DNA of 64,000 nt, from positions 1 through 64,000 of the forward strand of contig CAKPUX010000001.1 of assembly GCA_934193095.1 (NCBI GenBank), written 5' to 3'. The notes beneath the pieces are model-generated. The model was given only the letters and a program-made list of their open reading frames with translations, had not been told where the DNA came from and did not search any database. This DNA is from an uncultured Dialister sp. (GTDB taxonomy: Bacteria; Bacillota; Negativicutes; Veillonellales; Dialisteraceae). The translations under genes and the position numbers were made by a program. The stretch's first letter is position 1. Each line of letters opens with the position of its first letter. Below are positions 7,781 through 16,578 of this stretch, in pieces.

Positions 7781-8974
7781 TCAATTCTTCTCTCCCTTGT
7801 CAAATAGGTCCTCACGGCTTTCTCCGTACACTTTCCCGCTGATGAAGTTCCGATCCACCATCATCTCGATGTGATACTGCGGATCGATCGAGAGAAGCTC
7901 TTTCTGGAGTGCCTGGTAGATTTCCCGATCTGTCTTTCGGCATGCGCCCTTGAGCTGGACTTCGAAGGAGATATGAATAGTATCTCCCTGTTCTTCGGCG
8001 AAGAAATCATGGTAGGACAAAGGCAGGCCGGAGCGGTAAATGGCTGCTTCCAGATCGCGCTGGTACTCGCCTTCCTTCGGATTTGATACGGCTTTCGGGT
8101 CAGCATGAATGGTCGCCTGCACCTTGAGCTTCTCACGAAGGGTGGTCATGACATTTTCAGCCAGCTCATGGCTCTCGACGAGACTCAGATCGCTGTCGAG
8201 CTCGACATGGGCCGTGGCGAAATGGTTCTCCGGCCCATAGTCATGGACAATGAGGTCATGGACACCATAAACGCCCGGACACTGAAGGATCGTATCCTTG
8301 ATCTCCTTGTACAGCTCTGCATCCGGTGTCGACCCTAAGATATCGTTCACCGCCTGCTTCATGATGCCATAGCCGGTCCAAAGGATGAAGAGGGACATGA
8401 TGACGCCCATCACACCATCGATGTGCCAGCCGAAGAAATACTCCACGAGCGTCGCGACAAGGACACCTGCCGTGGAGAGCATATCCGAGAGCGAGTCGGC
8501 GCTGTAGGCCAGAAACGAATCCGAGGAAAGCCTTTGGCTGGCTCTTTTATACCACCATGCCAGGAAGAGCTTCCCGATGAGGCCGAAGACCAGAATGCCG
8601 GCGACAAGCGGCGTAAAGTGGGTATCTTCCGGATGCAGGATCTTCTCGATGGATTCTCTTCCGAGTGTGATCCCTACATAGAGGATGACCGCTGCCATCA
8701 CGGTCGAATTGATATACTCCAAACGCCCGTGTCCGAAAGGATGCTCGCTGTCAGATGGTTTTGCGGCATAGTAGAAGGTCATCATGAGCAGGAGCACCGA
8801 GCCCATATCAGTGATGTTATTGAAGCCATCCCCCATGACAGAGAGAAAACCGCTCTGCCAGCCGATGAATACCTTCACACCGCCAAGGACAAAGTTCACG
8901 GCCAGACCAACAAGCCCGACAAGGATCGCCTGCTGTGTACGCGATGCCTTGCCATCAGTAGAAAGAATTTGCAT
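7781..8974 (-). CDS. Cation diffusion facilitator (CDF) transporter with extended cytoplasmic tail
   Basis: A 397-residue inner-membrane antiporter that exports divalent metals (Zn, Mn, Fe, Co or Ni; not decidable here). The CDF core is clear: GDGFNNITDMGS in helix 2, HPFGHGRLEY after helix 3, and SLSDMLSTAGV in helix 5 supplying the metal-site Asp/His residues. In helix 2 the first acidic position is D and the partner is N-x-x-D. After the usual cytoplasmic ferredoxin-like domain (to about 290) there is a second one of about 100 residues, so the tail is longer than in YiiP. The start follows GGAG; an upstream in-frame start has no ribosome site. Confidence 0.9.
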   Translation of the reverse strand: MQILSTDGKASRTQQAILVGLVGLAVNFVLGGVKVFIGWQSGFLSVMGDGFNNITDMGSVLLLMMTFYYAAKPSDSEHPFGHGRLEYINSTVMAAVILYVGITLGRESIEKILHPEDTHFTPLVAGILVFGLIGKLFLAWWYKRASQRLSSDSFLAYSADSLSDMLSTAGVLVATLVEYFFGWHIDGVMGVIMSLFILWTGYGIMKQAVNDILGSTPDAELYKEIKDTILQCPGVYGVHDLIVHDYGPENHFATAHVELDSDLSLVESHELAENVMTTLREKLKVQATIHADPKAVSNPKEGEYQRDLEAAIYRSGLPLSYHDFFAEEQGDTIHISFEVQLKGACRKTDREIYQALQKELLSIDPQYHIEMMVDRNFISGKVYGESREDLFDKGEKN

Positions 8975-9259
8975 AGATCGTAATCTCCAGTAAAAAAACA
9001 AATGTGACATACCAAGCTGTGAAGTCAGCAAAAACAATAGGAATGGAGCGCGTAATGCCTACGAGGATATCGGCATCCCTCGCTTTCGCTTGAAATGACA
9101 GAAGCGGAAAAGCGGCATTCTCGCTGAGTCGCTAGCTGCTTTCACTCGTGTATTTTTCATGTCCGATTCTAATATAAATGAAAAGCCCCCTCATATATGC
9201 CGATGCATGTACTCCTACCCCCTATTCGACGGATTGCCTAAAAATTCCCCATATACGCC
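8975..9259. other. Spacer upstream of the CDF gene; nothing recognised
   Basis: About 285 bases. It would contain the CDF promoter and leader. I looked for known metal riboswitches and saw none I could support. A short imperfect hairpin (GAGGGATGCCGATATCCTC) is present on the minus strand. Confidence 0.3.
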
Positions 9260-9288
9260 AAAAGGCTCTCCATAGGGAGAGCCTTTTT
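9260..9288 (-). terminator. Terminator of the PC4-like gene
   Basis: Perfect stem AAAGGCTCTCC / GGAGAGCCTTT with a 4-base loop and T-run; usable in both directions. Confidence 0.85.
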
Positions 9289-9317
9289 CCATTCTGGAAA
9301 AGCGGGAGGACGGATCC

Positions 9318-9557
9318 TCATGAGTTATATTTGTCGAAGTCAATGTCATTCAGGATGTCGCGAAGCTTCATCAGTTCATCCTTCGTCAGCGTCAGACCTT
9401 TGGTCATTGCGGTGTGTTCTTCATTCCAAGAACGCAGATCGAACTTTTCGCCTCTATTATTCCAGCTGGTATAGGTCAGCTGTTTTTTCCATCCATTGGA
9501 AGCCGTGGAGAGATCCCCGAGCTCTTCCTGAATCGTATACGTAATCTTTGCAGCCAT
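9318..9557 (-). CDS. PC4/YdbC-family ssDNA-binding protein
   Basis: A 79-residue protein that matches the bacterial YdbC group of the PC4 (transcriptional coactivator p15) fold: an opening EELGDLS, then the beta strands KKQLTYTSWNNRGEKFDLRSW and the closing GLTLTKDELMKLRDIL helix. Known members bind single-stranded DNA as dimers; the cellular role in Firmicutes is not settled. It is a single gene with its own terminator. The length fits the family. Confidence 0.75.
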   Translation of the reverse strand: MAAKITYTIQEELGDLSTASNGWKKQLTYTSWNNRGEKFDLRSWNEEHTAMTKGLTLTKDELMKLRDILNDIDFDKYNS

Positions 9558-9716
9558 TTTTTCACCTCATCAATCATGATTAAGGAAGTCATCCTTCCAC
9601 ACTAGCGCTATGGTAACATAATGAGACGAGCGTTGCAAGGGGAAACGAAGAGGATGCGAAAGGCGGTGAGAAAAACACTCTGTACATCAGTATCTGATAT
9701 CGGAGAAAAAATTAAC

Positions 9717-9745
9717 AAAAAAGAGCCGGAGGGCCGGCTCTTTTT
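9717..9745 (-). terminator. Terminator of the 156-residue membrane protein gene
   Basis: AAGAGCCGG / CCGGCTCTT stem followed by TTTT on the coding strand. Confidence 0.8.
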
Positions 9746-9746
9746 C

Positions 9747-10217
9747 TTATTCACACTGTTTGCTTTCGACCCAGTTCTGGAAATCATACTTGCCATCTCT
9801 GGAAACATAGGCGAGCTGTACAGGAAGAGAGACAAGTCCGCCCTCTTCTCTGCCGCCGATATACAAATGATTCCAGCGGCTTGAGACGCCTGCCACATCC
9901 TTGTACGCCACCGGCATGTAGAGCGCACGAAACGTGATGTAGTAGTCAAACGTGAAAAAGGACCAGGGGACTGCCACGAGCAGCTTCCTTTCGCAAATGA
10001 GCGCGACCGGGTGATGCACGCGGTTGATCCGCCACAGGCAGAAGAAAATCACGGCCACCGCCAGAACGTAGAAAAGGAATTGATCCTCATTCATCGCCCA
10101 GATCACTGCAGCGGCTCCGAGCAACACATACATCAGTGAAAGCGTGACGATGTAAACTTTCGATCGATAACATTCCCACAGTACTTTCCCGTAAATCTCT
10201 TCATTAAACCTATCCAT
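9747..10217 (-). CDS. Small membrane protein of unknown function (YcxB-like layout)
   Basis: A 156-residue protein with two adjacent hydrophobic helices at about residues 23-42 and 48-66, a basic stretch (RINRVHH), and a C-terminal soluble part rich in beta-type sequence (SFFTFDYYITFRALYMPVAYKD). This arrangement recalls the YcxB-like family of small membrane proteins, but the match is weak and no function follows. The stop codon lies directly before a terminator, so it is transcribed alone or with the next gene upstream (10301-10867), 83 bases away. Confidence 0.6.
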   Translation of the reverse strand: MDRFNEEIYGKVLWECYRSKVYIVTLSLMYVLLGAAAVIWAMNEDQFLFYVLAVAVIFFCLWRINRVHHPVALICERKLLVAVPWSFFTFDYYITFRALYMPVAYKDVAGVSSRWNHLYIGGREEGGLVSLPVQLAYVSRDGKYDFQNWVESKQCE

Positions 10218-10300
10218 CGTCTCACCTTCCTTCTAAAACCTATTCTTTTATCACCACGGAATATGCCTAATTGTACCGAACCAAAGGATAAAATGCAAAC

Positions 10301-10867
10301 TCATCGCCTTCCGATCGGCTGCCATGGCGACCTCGATCGAGGAGATCCGAAGATCGCATCATAGCACACCCATTCTCTGGCATCCTTTTCCGTCCATTCT
10401 CTCACAGAAGGCACGGACTTTTCTTCCGCCGGAAGCGTCCCTTCCCGATATTCACACTTCTCTTTCACCGGCACCGGTTTCTCTCTGACATAGGCCTGCA
10501 TTTGTTCCAAGCGTGCTCTTTCCTGCATCGAGAAATCCTGCGCTTCCGTCACTTTCTTCTTTATTGTAGCAGAAAGAGGGGGCTTTGGTAAAGGTTTTTC
10601 ATGATAGACCGGCTTTTCCATTTCGTCCGGCAGATCCAGCTCTTTTCCCTCTTCCTGCTTACCCCAGGTGGTGAGGATCTTCTTGCGAAGCGCTCGGTAG
10701 TCATACTCGCCATCCGTATCAGCAGCAGAAGGCGGCACGCTTTTTCCCTCATGCGGGATATCCGGCGGCATATTCACCGGCGGTCTCTTTCGCCTTCTAA
10801 AGAGTGCCTTATAAAGGAAGAACCCCCAGATCAGTAAAAAAATAAGATGGAAAGGTTCGAAAGACAT
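10301..10867 (-). CDS. Single-pass membrane protein of unknown function
   Basis: A 188-residue protein with one N-terminal helix (PFHLIFLLIWGFFLYKALF) followed by an arginine/lysine stop-transfer run (RRRKRP) and a long, charged, Pro/Lys/Glu-rich cytoplasmic tail. The end (REWVCYDAIFGSPRSRSPW) looks like a conserved short motif of membrane-anchored Firmicute proteins, but I cannot name a family. The start has an AGGTGAT-like site close upstream. It follows the rpe terminator on the same strand, so it is a separate unit. Confidence 0.6.
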   Translation of the reverse strand: MSFEPFHLIFLLIWGFFLYKALFRRRKRPPVNMPPDIPHEGKSVPPSAADTDGEYDYRALRKKILTTWGKQEEGKELDLPDEMEKPVYHEKPLPKPPLSATIKKKVTEAQDFSMQERARLEQMQAYVREKPVPVKEKCEYREGTLPAEEKSVPSVREWTEKDAREWVCYDAIFGSPRSRSPWQPIGRR

Positions 10868-10881
10868 ACCATCACCTCCCT

Positions 10882-10919
10882 GAAAAAAACGGAGGAAGCC
10901 CTTTCTGCGACTTCCTCCT
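10882..10919 (-). terminator. Terminator of the prpC-prkC-rsgA-rpe operon
   Basis: GGAGGAAG / CTTCCTCC stem, then GTTTTTTT on the minus strand. Confidence 0.8.
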
Positions 10920-10949
10920 TATACGGTCTCTCGGAAGAGAGATCCCCGA

Positions 10950-11597
10950 TCAGCGTTTCTTTAAAGCCTCGATCGCTGCTTTGCGATCCGGCTTTCCGAA
11001 AACGGATGAGCCTGCGACAGAAATGGTGACACCGGCTTCTCCGAGTGCGAGGATATTATCCGGTGTGACACCGCCATCAACTTCGATATCGAGCTCATCC
11101 CGATGCATTGCCTTCGCCATGTCCTTCAATCTGCGAATCTTATCAAGTGAGTAGGAAATGAATTTCTGTCCGCCAAAGCCGGGATTGACAGACATGATGA
11201 GGACGAAGTCCAGAATAGGCAGCAGCTCTTCGATCATAGAGAGCGGCGTCCCCGGATTCAGTGCAATGCCGGCCTTCATCCCCTTTTCCTGAATGGCATG
11301 GACGAGGCGGTCATGATGGACGGCCGCTTCCGCATGGAAGGAGACCATCGCTGCACCCGCCTTGGAAAGATCATCAAAGTAGACTTCCGGATGCTCGGTC
11401 ATGAGATGCACATCGAAAGGAAGTGTCGTATGCTTTCGGAGCGCTTTGATGATGGGGCATCCGAAAGTCAGATTCGGCACGAAGTGACCGTCCATAACGT
11501 CCAGGTGGACAAGATCCGCGCCGGCCTTTTCGATATCTTTCAGTTCGGACGCAAGATTGGCAAAATCAGCGGATAAAAGAGATGGTGCGATTTTCAT
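10950..11597 (-). CDS. rpe: Ribulose-phosphate 3-epimerase
   Basis: A 215-residue TIM-barrel enzyme interconverting ribulose-5-phosphate and xylulose-5-phosphate in the pentose phosphate pathway. Signatures: MKIAPSLLSADFANL at the start, HLDVMDGHFVPNLTFG with metal-binding Asp/His, FDVHLM, MSVNPGFGGQKF and EVDGGV. Full family length. Its start overlaps the rsgA stop in ATGA, the common prkC-rsgA-rpe arrangement of Firmicutes. Confidence 0.97.
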   Translation of the reverse strand: MKIAPSLLSADFANLASELKDIEKAGADLVHLDVMDGHFVPNLTFGCPIIKALRKHTTLPFDVHLMTEHPEVYFDDLSKAGAAMVSFHAEAAVHHDRLVHAIQEKGMKAGIALNPGTPLSMIEELLPILDFVLIMSVNPGFGGQKFISYSLDKIRRLKDMAKAMHRDELDIEVDGGVTPDNILALGEAGVTISVAGSSVFGKPDRKAAIEALKKR

Positions 11598-12469
11598 AAA
11601 AACCTCCTCGCTTCAGATTCTTTGATTTCTTCTAACAGATGGAGATAGGACAGATACCGTTTTTCCTGGATATCGCCGCGTGTGACGGCGTCCCGGACGG
11701 CACAGTCCGGTTCCTTCGCATGCATACAATCGCGGAAACGGCATTTCCCGAGAAAAGGACGAAATTCACGGTAGAGATAAGCAAGATCGTCCGCTTTGAC
11801 ATGAAGCACATCGAGAAGCGTATAGCCCGGGGTATCCATCAGGAAATGTCCATTTTCAGTCCGGACGAGCTCAGCATGACGGGTTGTAGTACGTCCGCGG
11901 CCGGTGTGCCGGCTGACAGCACCTGCCTCGAAATGGGTACGGGCCAAAAAGTGATTCAGCAGACTGGATTTCCCGACGCCCGAAGGCCCTGAGAAGGCAA
12001 TGATGGGTCCCTGAAAGGCACCCTTGAGCGTCTCCAGCCCGTCACCGGTCACCAGCGATGTCAGGATGCAGGAATAGCCCGCTTTTTCATAAAGAGCCTG
12101 CACCTCTTTGGCAGCGTCCCTGGCCAGATCGCATTTATTGATCACGAGCAGCGGCTCGATGTCCTCATTTTCTGCCATGAGGATCATTTTGTCGAGGATG
12201 CCAAGCGAGAGATCCGGCGTGCGGATGGCACTCACCAGCACAAGCTGATCGACGTTGGCGACGGGCGGACGATGCAGGGCATTTTTTCGGGGATACACCT
12301 TTGTAATGACGCCTTCGCTGCCTAGCCCTGTCTCATATTCGACAGCGTCCCCTACGAGGATATCGGTTTTCCGTTTCAGCCTTCCCCTCGAACGGCAAAG
12401 GGTGAGCTGCTCCCCCTCTCCCGCGATCGAGAAATAGCCGTTTTGGTTCTTAAGAATGATTCCTTTCAT
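11594..12469 (-). CDS. rsgA: Ribosome small-subunit biogenesis GTPase RsgA
   Basis: A 291-residue circularly permuted GTPase that matures the 30S subunit. Order: N-terminal OB fold, then G-domain motifs in permuted order with NKCD (G4) before GPSGVGKSS (G1) and DTPG (G3), and a C-terminal zinc-binding part with CRFRDCMHAKEPDC. The start codon overlaps the prkC stop by one base (TGATG), and the stop overlaps rpe. Translational coupling in the operon is therefore likely. Confidence 0.97.
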   Translation of the reverse strand: MKGIILKNQNGYFSIAGEGEQLTLCRSRGRLKRKTDILVGDAVEYETGLGSEGVITKVYPRKNALHRPPVANVDQLVLVSAIRTPDLSLGILDKMILMAENEDIEPLLVINKCDLARDAAKEVQALYEKAGYSCILTSLVTGDGLETLKGAFQGPIIAFSGPSGVGKSSLLNHFLARTHFEAGAVSRHTGRGRTTTRHAELVRTENGHFLMDTPGYTLLDVLHVKADDLAYLYREFRPFLGKCRFRDCMHAKEPDCAVRDAVTRGDIQEKRYLSYLHLLEEIKESEARRFL

Positions 12470-14325
12470 CAGAGCTCCCTGTCCTGTACGACGGAGCCGT
12501 CGATGATGACCTGTACACGCACGCTGCCGCTACCGGAGACGTCCTTGCTGACGGTGCTCCCCGGATTTGCCTTAGCGCTGTATACTGTATGGCGGCCATT
12601 GTCATCTGTCACAAGGATGTCGACCTGCCGCGGATTTCCGCCTTTCGGGATGGAAATATTCACCGTCCCGTTCTTCTTCGCCTTCTGCTTGGCGGCGACA
12701 GTCAGGTTCACGACCGTATCAGACTTTGTCTCACCGGCCGCCGGGTCCTGCGAGACGACCACCGCATTCGCATCATCGATCGAGCCGCCATCGCTCGACG
12801 TGATGGTGCCGACAGCCAGTTTCAGAGAAGAAAGTGTATTCTTCGCATCTGAAAGCGTCATGCCGACGACACTTGGAATGCTGACCTTCTGTTTCATGTT
12901 GATGACGATATTGACACGCGTCCCCTTCGTCGTCTTGCTGCCCGGCTCCGGACTCTGGGAAATGATGATCTCCGACGGCTTATCAGGATCATTGCCATTT
13001 TCGACAGCCCCGATCGTGAGTCCGAGCTTATCGAGACGCTCCTTTGCCTGAGAAAGAGTGAGTCCCTTGAGGTCAGGGATCAGCATCGTAGAACCGCCCT
13101 TGCTGACCGTAAGGTGGATGATGCGCTTTGCCTTGACATTTGTCCCTGCGATCGGCGTCTGGGAAATGACCTCCCCCGCAGGGACGTCATCACTGGCGAT
13201 CTCATCGACAGATACCTTGAGATCGAGCTTCTTGAGCGTCGTCTGTGCGACCTCGACCGGCTTGCCTACGACATTGGGCACGGTGACATTCTGGCTGCTC
13301 CAGAAGCTGCCGAAGGAGAAGAAGGCCCATGCAAAACAGCAGACGAAAAGGAGCGCCATGCTGATCCAGATGTATTTCTGCGGCATGTTGCCGATGTAGT
13401 TCAGGATCTTGCTTTCTTTGGATATTTTTTTCGGCTTCCGTTCCACCTTGTGAATCGGGCGCGTCATCGCTGTAAAGTCATGCGAAGCCGGCTTGTAGAT
13501 GGTCGTGGTGAAGCCCTGCGCGATTTTCAGCTCGGAAATAAAATCCCCCACCGTATCATAGCGTTTATTCGGGTCTTTCTGCAGCGCTGTCAGAAGGCAC
13601 TCTTCGAGCATGGGAGAGATCGCCGGATTGTACTTCGTCGGACGCGGCACATCCCCCTGCATATGCTTGAGCGCGATGGAGACAGCAGTCTCCCCTTCGA
13701 AGGGCAGATGATGTGTCAGCATTTCATAGAGCACGATACCAAGAGAGTAAATATCCGTCTTTTCCGTGATCTTATCTCCGGCCGCCTGTTCCGGAGAGAG
13801 GTAGTGTACCGAGCCTAAGATGGACTGCTTGTCGATGACGGTCGAAGAATTGATGGCGCGTGCGATGCCGAAGTCAGTGACCTTCACCTTGCCATCTCTC
13901 GTGAGAAGGATATTGTGCGGCTTGATATCACAGTGGATGATGCCATTATCATGCGCTTCTTCGAGCGCATTTCCGATGTCGATCGCGATACGGACTGCCG
14001 TATCGATCGGAATGCTCGGATGTGACTGGATGTACTGCTTCAGGGTCTGCCCTTCCACGTACTCCATGACGATATAGTGGATATCGCCATCACAGCCGAC
14101 ATCATAGATGCCGACGATATTCGGATGCGTGAGCTTGCCTGCGGACTGTGCTTCATGGCGGAAACGCAGGACGAAGTCTTCGTCTTCTGCAAAATTGCCG
14201 TGCAGGATCTTCACCGCTACGACACGATCCAAAAGGATGTCCTTGGCCATATAGACATCAGCCATACCGCCGGAGCCAATCTTTTTGATCAGCTCATATC
14301 GTTCGTCAAGAATCTTTCCTATCAT
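12469..14325 (-). CDS. prkC: PASTA-domain serine/threonine protein kinase (Stk1/PrkC)
   Basis: A 618-residue membrane kinase. The N-terminal Hanks-type domain (about 10-270) has the glycine loop IGSGGMADVY, Lys39 in AVKI, HCDIKPHNIL and DFGIAR. A membrane helix near 350 (ALLFVCCFAWAFFSF) is followed by three PASTA repeats and a C-terminal extension. Known role: sensing muropeptides or lipid II and controlling growth and division by phosphorylation; PrpC reverses it. The catalytic loop reads HCD, not HRD, so this is a non-RD kinase. The start was set at ATG after GGAG; a longer in-frame ATG 36 codons upstream lacks a site. Confidence 0.96.
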   Translation of the reverse strand: MIGKILDERYELIKKIGSGGMADVYMAKDILLDRVVAVKILHGNFAEDEDFVLRFRHEAQSAGKLTHPNIVGIYDVGCDGDIHYIVMEYVEGQTLKQYIQSHPSIPIDTAVRIAIDIGNALEEAHDNGIIHCDIKPHNILLTRDGKVKVTDFGIARAINSSTVIDKQSILGSVHYLSPEQAAGDKITEKTDIYSLGIVLYEMLTHHLPFEGETAVSIALKHMQGDVPRPTKYNPAISPMLEECLLTALQKDPNKRYDTVGDFISELKIAQGFTTTIYKPASHDFTAMTRPIHKVERKPKKISKESKILNYIGNMPQKYIWISMALLFVCCFAWAFFSFGSFWSSQNVTVPNVVGKPVEVAQTTLKKLDLKVSVDEIASDDVPAGEVISQTPIAGTNVKAKRIIHLTVSKGGSTMLIPDLKGLTLSQAKERLDKLGLTIGAVENGNDPDKPSEIIISQSPEPGSKTTKGTRVNIVINMKQKVSIPSVVGMTLSDAKNTLSSLKLAVGTITSSDGGSIDDANAVVVSQDPAAGETKSDTVVNLTVAAKQKAKKNGTVNISIPKGGNPRQVDILVTDDNGRHTVYSAKANPGSTVSKDVSGSGSVRVQVIIDGSVVQDREL

Positions 14326-14460
14326 TGTTTGCTCCGTCTCTTGCTTATTGTTATTGGTCACGGAAATCTGAGAAATCGCCGATCCCACTGTGGGATCAGT
14401 ATTTCCCTGAAGGGAGCAGCCCAGAAAAAACATGGCCGCTTTGCATCCGTTCCTCAGTTC

Positions 14461-15189
14461 TCATTCAAAAAGTGCCAGAATGACCGACACATTATCCCTT
14501 GCACCGGCGGCATAGACAAGCTCCATCAGCCTATGGCCCAGCGCGTCTATGTCCGTCTGCTCTTTACGGGGGCTCTCTCCGATCACACGAGAGAGGGTAT
14601 CATCCTCGACCATGCCGGAAAGACCGTCGCTGCAGAGGAGGATCAGCGTTCCTTTGCTCACCGGAAAGCATCCCGTATCCACGGAAAGCGGCCGCTCGAT
14701 ACCGACCGCACGTGTGATCTCATTCTTTCTTGGATGCAGACGCATTTCCTCTTTAGAGATTTTACCTTCTGCTACCAGCTGCATCACGAAGGAGTGATCC
14801 ACCGTCACTTGGGAGAGACTGCCATCCTGCCAGACATAAAGACGGCTGTCTCCCACATGCGCCCAGAAGACCTGTCCCTCCGAAAAGGCGCACACGACCA
14901 TCGTCGTCCCCATCGAAGAGAGGGCTGGCGTCTTCATCTTTTCAGAGAGGATCGCATCATTCGCCGCCAGTATGGCTTCTTTCATGAGTGCTTCCGATAC
15001 CGGTTCTTCGCATTTTCTCCGGAAAAAATCCTCTGCAGCAGAGACAGCAAGACGGCTGGCAAGCTGCCCGCCATCATAACCGCCCATGCCATCGGCCAGA
15101 AGATATACATCTGGTACAGAGAGCGAGATCGCATCCTCATTGATCTTCCGCACCAGACCGACTTTTGATTCCCCGTAAGTAAGTATCAT
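14461..15189 (-). CDS. prpC: PP2C-family protein phosphatase (Stp1/PrpC)
   Basis: A 242-residue metal-dependent Ser/Thr phosphatase. Metal-binding motifs are in order: VYLLADGMGGYDGG, AHVGDSRLYVW, LILLCSDGLSGMV and GARDNVSVIL. It is the partner of the PASTA kinase that follows 135 bases downstream on the same strand; together they set the phosphorylation state of envelope and division targets. It is first in the prpC-prkC-rsgA-rpe unit. Length and motif spacing match the family. Confidence 0.96.
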   Translation of the reverse strand: MILTYGESKVGLVRKINEDAISLSVPDVYLLADGMGGYDGGQLASRLAVSAAEDFFRRKCEEPVSEALMKEAILAANDAILSEKMKTPALSSMGTTMVVCAFSEGQVFWAHVGDSRLYVWQDGSLSQVTVDHSFVMQLVAEGKISKEEMRLHPRKNEITRAVGIERPLSVDTGCFPVSKGTLILLCSDGLSGMVEDDTLSRVIGESPRKEQTDIDALGHRLMELVYAAGARDNVSVILALFE

Positions 15190-15592
15190 ACCCTGCCTGT
15201 CTTATCCAGGGAATGCCGATCGCGATCGGCATTGATCCGATCGTATTCCCCTTGGAAGGCACAGCGTGATGAAGAGCTCCATCCCTGTGTCTTCCTTGAA
15301 ATCCTCTTTACTGCTTCCAAAGACGCAACAAAGAGAGTGAAATAAGATTTGTACTAATACTAGCATTTTGCAGGAACATAGTCAATTTGGATTGATAACC
15401 AAGTGGGAAAATCATGGCTGCTTTCCCGCAAAGGCCGCCCACCAGTGGGAATTTTCATCGGGTATACCGCGCCGAGTGGGAATGAAGCGAAGCACGGAAG
15501 CGGTATCATCTCCCGATGCCTCTTTGCTGCCTCTGAAAGCTCGGCATGAACCCCCAAATATATGCTCCCCGAATTTCTAATCTGGTGTTCTC
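15190..15592. other. Spacer upstream of prpC with a perfect 22-base palindrome
   Basis: About 400 bases without a supportable gene. AATGCCGATCG/CGATCGGCATT at 15212-15233 is a perfect palindrome only 22 bases upstream of the prpC start, so it sits in the prpC leader or promoter area. The rest shows no family I recognise. Confidence 0.45.
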
Positions 15593-15621
15593 TTGTTCGC
15601 CCCTTTTCCGTGAAGTAATAT
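15593..15621 (+). promoter_or_regulatory. Promoter of the LysM gene
   Basis: TTGTTC, 17-base spacer, TAATAT. An overlapping TATAAT at 15619-15624 is an alternative -10. Confidence 0.5.
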
Positions 15622-15668
15622 AATTTCAGAGATGAGAGCGACGAAAAGACCGATGGAATGGAGGATTG

Positions 15669-15938
15669 ATGTCCATGAGAAAAGCCGTAATGATTCTGAT
15701 CGCAGCCATTCTTTTATGTGGCTGGAATGTCAATGCAGACAGCATGGCCGGCGAAGAGACGTATGAGATCGTGACTGTACAAGACAATGATACACTCTGG
15801 GATATAGCAGCAAAGAAAGTCGATGATCGGATGGATGTACGAAAATACATCTACGAGGTGCAGCAGCTGAATCATCTGGGCGATGCATGCATACTGACGC
15901 CGGGAAGCAAGCTGAAGCTCCCTGCCGTCAAAGAGTGA
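15669..15938 (+). CDS. Small exported LysM-domain protein
   Basis: An 89-residue protein: signal peptide (MILIAAILLCGWNVNA) and one LysM domain (YEIVTVQDNDTLWDIAAKK through LTPGSKLKLP) that fills the mature part. LysM binds N-acetylglucosamine in peptidoglycan. The size and layout resemble the SOS division inhibitor YneA of Bacillus, but no LexA-type operator was seen and no SOS gene is adjacent, so that role is only a possibility. Candidate starts are TTG 15666, ATG 15669 and ATG 15675; AGGAGG at 15659-15664 suits the last two. It ends at a shared terminator with convergent slyD. Confidence 0.8.
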   Translation: MSMRKAVMILIAAILLCGWNVNADSMAGEETYEIVTVQDNDTLWDIAAKKVDDRMDVRKYIYEVQQLNHLGDACILTPGSKLKLPAVKE

Positions 15939-15981
15939 TCCGCCAGAAAAGCGGTCAAGATCCAGGGAAACTCGCAGACAA

Positions 15982-16030
15982 TCAAAAAGCCAGTGGGTGT
16001 GAATACTTTTTCACACCCACTGGCTTTTTG
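15982..16030. terminator. Bidirectional terminator between the LysM gene and slyD
   Basis: Near-perfect 19-base stem (AAAAAGCCAGTGGGTGTGA / TCACACCCACTGGCTTTTT) with runs of T on both strands; serves the two convergent genes. Confidence 0.92.
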
Positions 16031-16045
16031 ATTGGCGCAGAAAAA

Positions 16046-16471
16046 TCAGCCGACAGAAACGAGCTCGATCTTGAAATTCAGCTCCTTGCCTGCCATTTCA
16101 TGATTCGCATCAAAGGTGATGGTCGTATCGGTCTTGGCAGTGACCTTGACAGGGAAACGCTGTCCCATCGGGCCGGAAAGGTACACTTTTTCTCCGACTT
16201 CCAGCTCTTCGGATCCCGGCATCTGCTTCTGCTCGATGGTCAGGATGTTGTCCGGATCCGGCATGCCGTAGGCTTCCTCCGGCATCAGGTGGATATTCTT
16301 GATCTCTCCGACTGCCATATCCTTGACCGCTTCATCGAAGCCTTTGATCATCTGGCCAGCACCGCAGAGGAATTCGATCGGATCACCTCTGTCATAAGAG
16401 GAGTCGAACTTGGTGCCGTCGTTAAAGGTACCTTCGTAGTGGACTTTGACTTTTTTGTTCGTGTTGCTCAT
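16046..16471 (-). CDS. slyD: FKBP-type peptidyl-prolyl isomerase, SlyD-like
   Basis: A 141-residue two-domain protein: the FKBP half-barrel with VHYEGTFNDGTKFDSSYDRG and GAGQMIKGFDEAVKDM, and the inserted-flap chaperone domain (EAYGMPDPDNI through TITFDANHEMAGK). Known function: cis-trans proline isomerisation and holdase activity in the cytoplasm. The His-rich metal tail of E. coli SlyD is absent; the protein stops at KIELVSVG, so nickel delivery is less likely. Confidence 0.92.
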   Translation of the reverse strand: MSNTNKKVKVHYEGTFNDGTKFDSSYDRGDPIEFLCGAGQMIKGFDEAVKDMAVGEIKNIHLMPEEAYGMPDPDNILTIEQKQMPGSEELEVGEKVYLSGPMGQRFPVKVTAKTDTTITFDANHEMAGKELNFKIELVSVG

Positions 16472-16578
16472 GGTGGTTCTCCTTTTACTATAGGTAAATA
16501 AAATAAATAAAGAGATGGAATAGTAGTGATGCGAGGCTCCTCAGAGCCCCTTCCGTATGAAAAAGGGGGTATTCATTT

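Noticed and set aside
12469..14325. Longer protein starts for prkC, ligA, ispG, leuS and exbB upstream of those given
   Set aside because: In every case a strong Shine-Dalgarno site sits directly before the shorter start and the extension has no homology-like sequence.
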